From the NCBI GenBank assembly GCA_023261405.1, contig JAHFOZ010000259.1, positions 1 to 7,616 of the forward strand: 7,616 nt of DNA. The letters are read 5' to 3'. The position numbers were made by a program, and so were the translations under genes. Each line of letters opens with the position of its first letter. Within the stretch, counting starts at the first letter, position 1. Shown piece by piece: positions 5,506 to 7,616 of this stretch. Source of the stretch: Planctomycetota bacterium (lineage in GTDB: Bacteria > Planctomycetota > MHYJ01 > JACPRB01). The notes under the pieces were generated by a model. It ran no database searches. It worked only from the letters and a program-made list of their open reading frames with translations, and was not told where the DNA came from.

Positions 5506-5877
5506 GGGGACGACCCGCGGTTCCTGGAGGGGATCGAGCATTTCAATCGCAGGGATTTCTATGCCGCCCACGACGCCTGGGAATCCCTGTGGCTTGAGCG
5601 GTTCGGGGAGGAGAAGCACTTCCTCCAGGGGCTCATCCTTTGCGCCGTGGCGCTCCATCACTATGGGAGACGCAATTTCAAGGGGGCTCGCTCCAGGTTC
5701 CGCCTCGCCCTTTCACGCCTGGAGCCCTATCCGGACGCCTATTGGGGCGTCAACCTGAAGAACTTCGTGAGGAGGATGAACGGCTCGCTTCACAAGCTCC
5801 TCACGGAGGACAATCCCCCCGATTTGGACCCCCAGAGGGTGCCCCTCCTGAAGTTCAAGCCGCCCAAGCTGCCATAA
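5500..5877 (+). CDS. DUF309 family protein
   Basis: A 125-residue DUF309 protein, a small all-helical family with no established activity. The signature is clear: RFLEGIEHFNRRDFYAAHDAWESLW (split as GIEHFNRRDF 11-20 and H24-x-x-W27-E28-x-x-W31), then FLQGLILCAVALHHYGRRN (41-59) and GARSRFRLALSRLEPY (62-77). Family members usually have this same HxxWExxW and FLQGLI order, so the protein looks complete. It lies 17 bases after the membrane protein gene and has only a weak purine stretch before its ATG. It is the last gene of the cluster, followed by a 139-base gap. The gene is flanked by two copies of a 29-base imperfect direct repeat, which could mark an inserted or duplicated segment. Confidence 0.85.
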   Translation: MAGDDPRFLEGIEHFNRRDFYAAHDAWESLWLERFGEEKHFLQGLILCAVALHHYGRRNFKGARSRFRLALSRLEPYPDAYWGVNLKNFVRRMNGSLHKLLTEDNPPDLDPQRVPLLKFKPPKLP

Positions 5878-5900
5878 AACACACCGTCCGTTTCATGGCT
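5872..5900 (+). repeat. Imperfect direct repeat, copy B
   Basis: Second copy of the element at 5477-5505, offset by 395 bases. It again begins at a CCATAA stop and ends in ATGGCT, but here the ATG leads into no recognisable gene. Coincidence cannot be excluded, because both copies share stop and start codons. Confidence 0.4.
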
Positions 5901-5958
5901 TCGATGAGTTGTCCGGCGGCAAACTTAGTTGTGCAGGGCTCCGTATCAATGTCGATAA

Positions 5959-5981
5959 GCTATTTGCGCTCAGCAGATAGC
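5959..5981 (+). other. Nine-pair hairpin in the amidohydrolase leader
   Basis: Bases 5959-5967 pair with 5973-5981, nine pairs with one G-U, around a 5-base loop GCTCA. No T-tract follows, so it is not a standard terminator. It lies 35 bases before the start of the amidohydrolase gene and may be part of a structured leader. I see no convincing promoter in 5878-5958. Confidence 0.4.
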
Positions 5982-5994
5982 GTTCGCTGGGGTG

Positions 5995-6013
5995 GCCTCC
6001 CGAGCGGGGAGGC
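5995..6013 (+). promoter_or_regulatory. Hairpin pairing with the ribosome binding site of the amidohydrolase gene
   Basis: GCCTCCC (5995-6001) pairs perfectly with GGGAGGC (6007-6013) around loop GAGCG. The GGGAGG strand is the Shine-Dalgarno site for the ATG at 6017. The hairpin would hide the site and could lower or regulate translation of the amidohydrolase. Confidence 0.45.
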
Positions 6014-6016
6014 GGG

Positions 6017-7357
6017 ATGCAGTCCTGCGGAACGGGGACCCACGGCATGCGATTGCTTCATTGCCTCCTCATGGGCCTTTTTGTCGGCATTGGCCGCAGC
6101 GAAGCTTCCTTTGAACAAGAAACTCCGTCTGTTTTGCCCCATCAGGATAAGCCTGCGCAGCCTTTCCTGGTGCTGCGGCCGGGGCGTCTTTTTACCGGGC
6201 ATGGGACGCCCCTGGAGAACGGAACCGTCATCCTCCAGGGCGGAAAAATCCATGCGGTGGGGAAGGATTTGGCTATCCCCGTGGGCGCCGTCGTGCTGGA
6301 CCTCCCGGGTCGGACGGTCATTCCCGGCCTTATCGACTCAGCCTCGCGACTGATGCTCGCCGCCGGGGAGAGGAGCCCTGGGGCGGCGGAACAGAGTGTC
6401 CTCGACTCCCTCGACCACTATCTGCCGGACACGCAGGAGGCCTTGCGCTACGGGGTCACCACCGTTCACCTTTCCCCCCCGGGAACGGGGCCGATCCAGG
6501 GCCTCGGGGCAACCCTCCGGCCCACCCCCGTCCACAGGATCCTCGCAAACGAATCCGCGCTCAAGGTCTCTCTCGCATCCCAGCCTGAGACCTCCAGCAC
6601 CGCCCAAAGGTACGAGGCGTACCAGCAGATCCGGGCTGCGTTCGAAGCAGCCCGTCAATACCAGAAGGCCCGGGAGAAGTACAGGAAGGACCTGGCCGAG
6701 TTTGATGCCAGGCAGAAGGAGACGGCCAAGACGGGGGCGAGCCCCGCCGAGCCGCAGAAGGTCCGCATGGACCGCAGGAACGAAGTCCTCCTGCGCGCCC
6801 TGGACCCGTCAAACCCGCTGCCCGTGCGGATCGAGGCGCATACGCCCGATGCCATCTTCCTGGCCCTCAAACTCGCCGAGGACTTCAAGCTCCGCGCGAT
6901 CCTCGAGAATGCCACCGACGGCACCGGATCCGCCGAGGCCATCGCCGCCTCGAAAATCCCCGTCATCGCGGGCCCCATGTTCCGATACGGCATTCCCCAG
7001 GTGGACTACCTGAACCACTCCGTCGGCCTCCCCGGGGCCCTGGTCCGCGCCGGCTCCCCGCTGGCCATCGCTTCCTTCGGCGACGACAGGGCCGGACACC
7101 CCGGCCCGGGCGGCACCCGCTTCCTCCTCGAATCCGCGGCCCTGGCCTGCTCGGGAGGGCTCAAACCCGAGACCGCCCTGGCCGCCGTGACCCTGGAGGC
7201 GGCCCGGGTTCTGGGCCTTGACAAGACCCACGGATCGATCGAGAAGGGCAAGGCGGCCGACCTTGTCGTGCTCTCGGGCGACCCTTTCGACCCCGAGACC
7301 GTCGTCGAACGCACGATCCTCGACGGCGAGACGGTCTACGAGAGGCGCAAAGACTAG
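6017..7357 (+). CDS. Exported amidohydrolase-fold protein lacking metal ligands (probable pseudoenzyme)
   Basis: A 446-residue protein of the imidazolonepropionase-like amidohydrolase group. A signal peptide covers about residues 11-30 (MRLLHCLLMGLFVGIG). The N-terminal beta-sandwich motif LENGTVILQGGKIHAVG (67-82) leads to VIPGLID (101-107). Active members then have HxH; here it is Ser108-Ala109-Ser110. A second His position appears as Asn298 in LENATDG, while His275 and Asp356/357 remain. The barrel is interrupted by a charged coiled-coil-like insert (about 199-262). The C-terminal helix and sandwich (ALAAVTLEAARVLGL, GSIEKGKAADLVVLSGDP) are normal. Losing the HxH suggests it is not a metal hydrolase by itself and may pair with the product of the next gene, which keeps HxH. 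The start at 6017 has GGGAGG 4 bases upstream; ATG 6047 is a reasonable alternative that begins directly at the signal peptide. Confidence 0.82.
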   Translation: MQSCGTGTHGMRLLHCLLMGLFVGIGRSEASFEQETPSVLPHQDKPAQPFLVLRPGRLFTGHGTPLENGTVILQGGKIHAVGKDLAIPVGAVVLDLPGRTVIPGLIDSASRLMLAAGERSPGAAEQSVLDSLDHYLPDTQEALRYGVTTVHLSPPGTGPIQGLGATLRPTPVHRILANESALKVSLASQPETSSTAQRYEAYQQIRAAFEAARQYQKAREKYRKDLAEFDARQKETAKTGASPAEPQKVRMDRRNEVLLRALDPSNPLPVRIEAHTPDAIFLALKLAEDFKLRAILENATDGTGSAEAIAASKIPVIAGPMFRYGIPQVDYLNHSVGLPGALVRAGSPLAIASFGDDRAGHPGPGGTRFLLESAALACSGGLKPETALAAVTLEAARVLGLDKTHGSIEKGKAADLVVLSGDPFDPETVVERTILDGETVYERRKD

Positions 7358-7358
7358 T

Positions 7359-7616
7359 ATGCGTCCCGCGATCGCGCTCCTGGCGCTCGCTTGCCTCGGC
7401 TGGACCGGCAACCCGGCGGAGCTGACCGCCCTCAAGGGGGCCCGGCTCCTCCTTCCCGACGGCCGCTGGGTCGAGGACGGCGTGGTGCTGGTCTCCGAGG
7501 GACGCATTGTCGCCTGCGGTGCGGGGCTCGAGGTCCCGGCCGGGGCGAAAGTGACGGAACTCCCCCGTGGCACCTCGCTCACGCCCGGGTTCATCGACCT
7601 GCACTCGCACCTTGGG
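7359..7616 (+). CDS. Exported amidohydrolase, N-terminal part (3' truncated by window)
   Basis: The frame opens at ATG 7359, one base after the stop of the preceding gene, and stays open for 86 codons to the window end. Residues 1-17 (MRPAIALLALACLGWTG) look like a signal peptide, with a Cys at 12. GVVLVSEGRIVACG (about 41-54) is the N-terminal sandwich motif, and TPGFIDLHSHLG (75-86) carries the intact metal-binding HxH of the amidohydrolase superfamily. The rest of the barrel lies outside the window, so the substrate cannot be judged. Relatives of this kind occur in tandem in several GC-rich phyla and are annotated as imidazolonepropionase-like or exported amidohydrolases. The close spacing points to an operon with its degenerate neighbour. 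Confidence 0.8.
   Translation, partial: MRPAIALLALACLGWTGNPAELTALKGARLLLPDGRWVEDGVVLVSEGRIVACGAGLEVPAGAKVTELPRGTSLTPGFIDLHSHLG

Noticed and set aside
5895..6353. Open frame from ATG 5895 after repeat copy B
   Set aside because: It has no ribosome binding site, the product looks non-biological and it overlaps the amidohydrolase gene in another phase.
6809..7594. Long antisense open frame over the two amidohydrolase genes (261 codons)
   Set aside because: It spans the junction of two well-supported genes on the other strand and shows only low-complexity Gly/Arg/Val-rich sequence, a shadow of GC-rich coding.

Overview
The window is GC-rich, densely packed bacterial DNA with every recognised gene on the + strand. 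A membrane-anchored Ser/Thr kinase with a very large extracytoplasmic region, a tandem amidohydrolase pair and several small conserved families (DUF167, DUF2203, DUF309) suggest Planctomycetota or a neighbouring deep lineage, probably a metagenome-assembled genome. This assignment is an inference from gene content; there is no rRNA or other marker here.

Layout. (1) 1-2819: C-terminal part of a transmembrane Ser/Thr protein kinase, closely followed by a DUF167/YggU gene (2828-3088). (2) 3089-3771: a 683-base stretch with no convincing protein gene. It holds a near-consensus sigma70-type promoter (3303-3330), an apparently structured transcript of about 400 nt, and a hairpin plus T-tract terminator (3678-3738). 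I do not recognise the RNA. (3) 3772-5877: a tight cluster of DUF2203, an IscU/NifU-N-like Fe-S scaffold, a PrxQ/Bcp peroxiredoxin, a four-helix membrane protein (DUF4149/TMEM205-like) and DUF309. Two junctions are GTGA start/stop overlaps. (4) 5878-6016: a leader region with two hairpins, one of which pairs with a ribosome binding site. (5) 6017-7616: two amidohydrolases in tandem. The first has lost its metal ligands; the second keeps the HxH motif but runs off the window.

The main discovery is in the third block. The peroxiredoxin gene (4584-5000) has an in-frame TGA at 4707-4709, exactly where the peroxidatic cysteine of the TPGC motif belongs. The frame is intact on both sides, and a 6-bp hairpin with G in its apical loop begins 15 nt after the TGA, as expected for a bacterial SECIS element. 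The gene is best read as a selenoprotein, with Sec42 as the peroxidatic residue and Cys78 as the probable resolving residue. A standard gene caller would miss the N-terminal third and report only a fragment starting near 4728.

How the genes may work together: an Fe-S scaffold translationally coupled to a selenium-dependent peroxiredoxin suggests protection of cluster assembly or thiol chemistry from peroxide. The second main point of interest is the orphan structured RNA just upstream of this operon, which could be a free-standing sRNA or a terminated leader.
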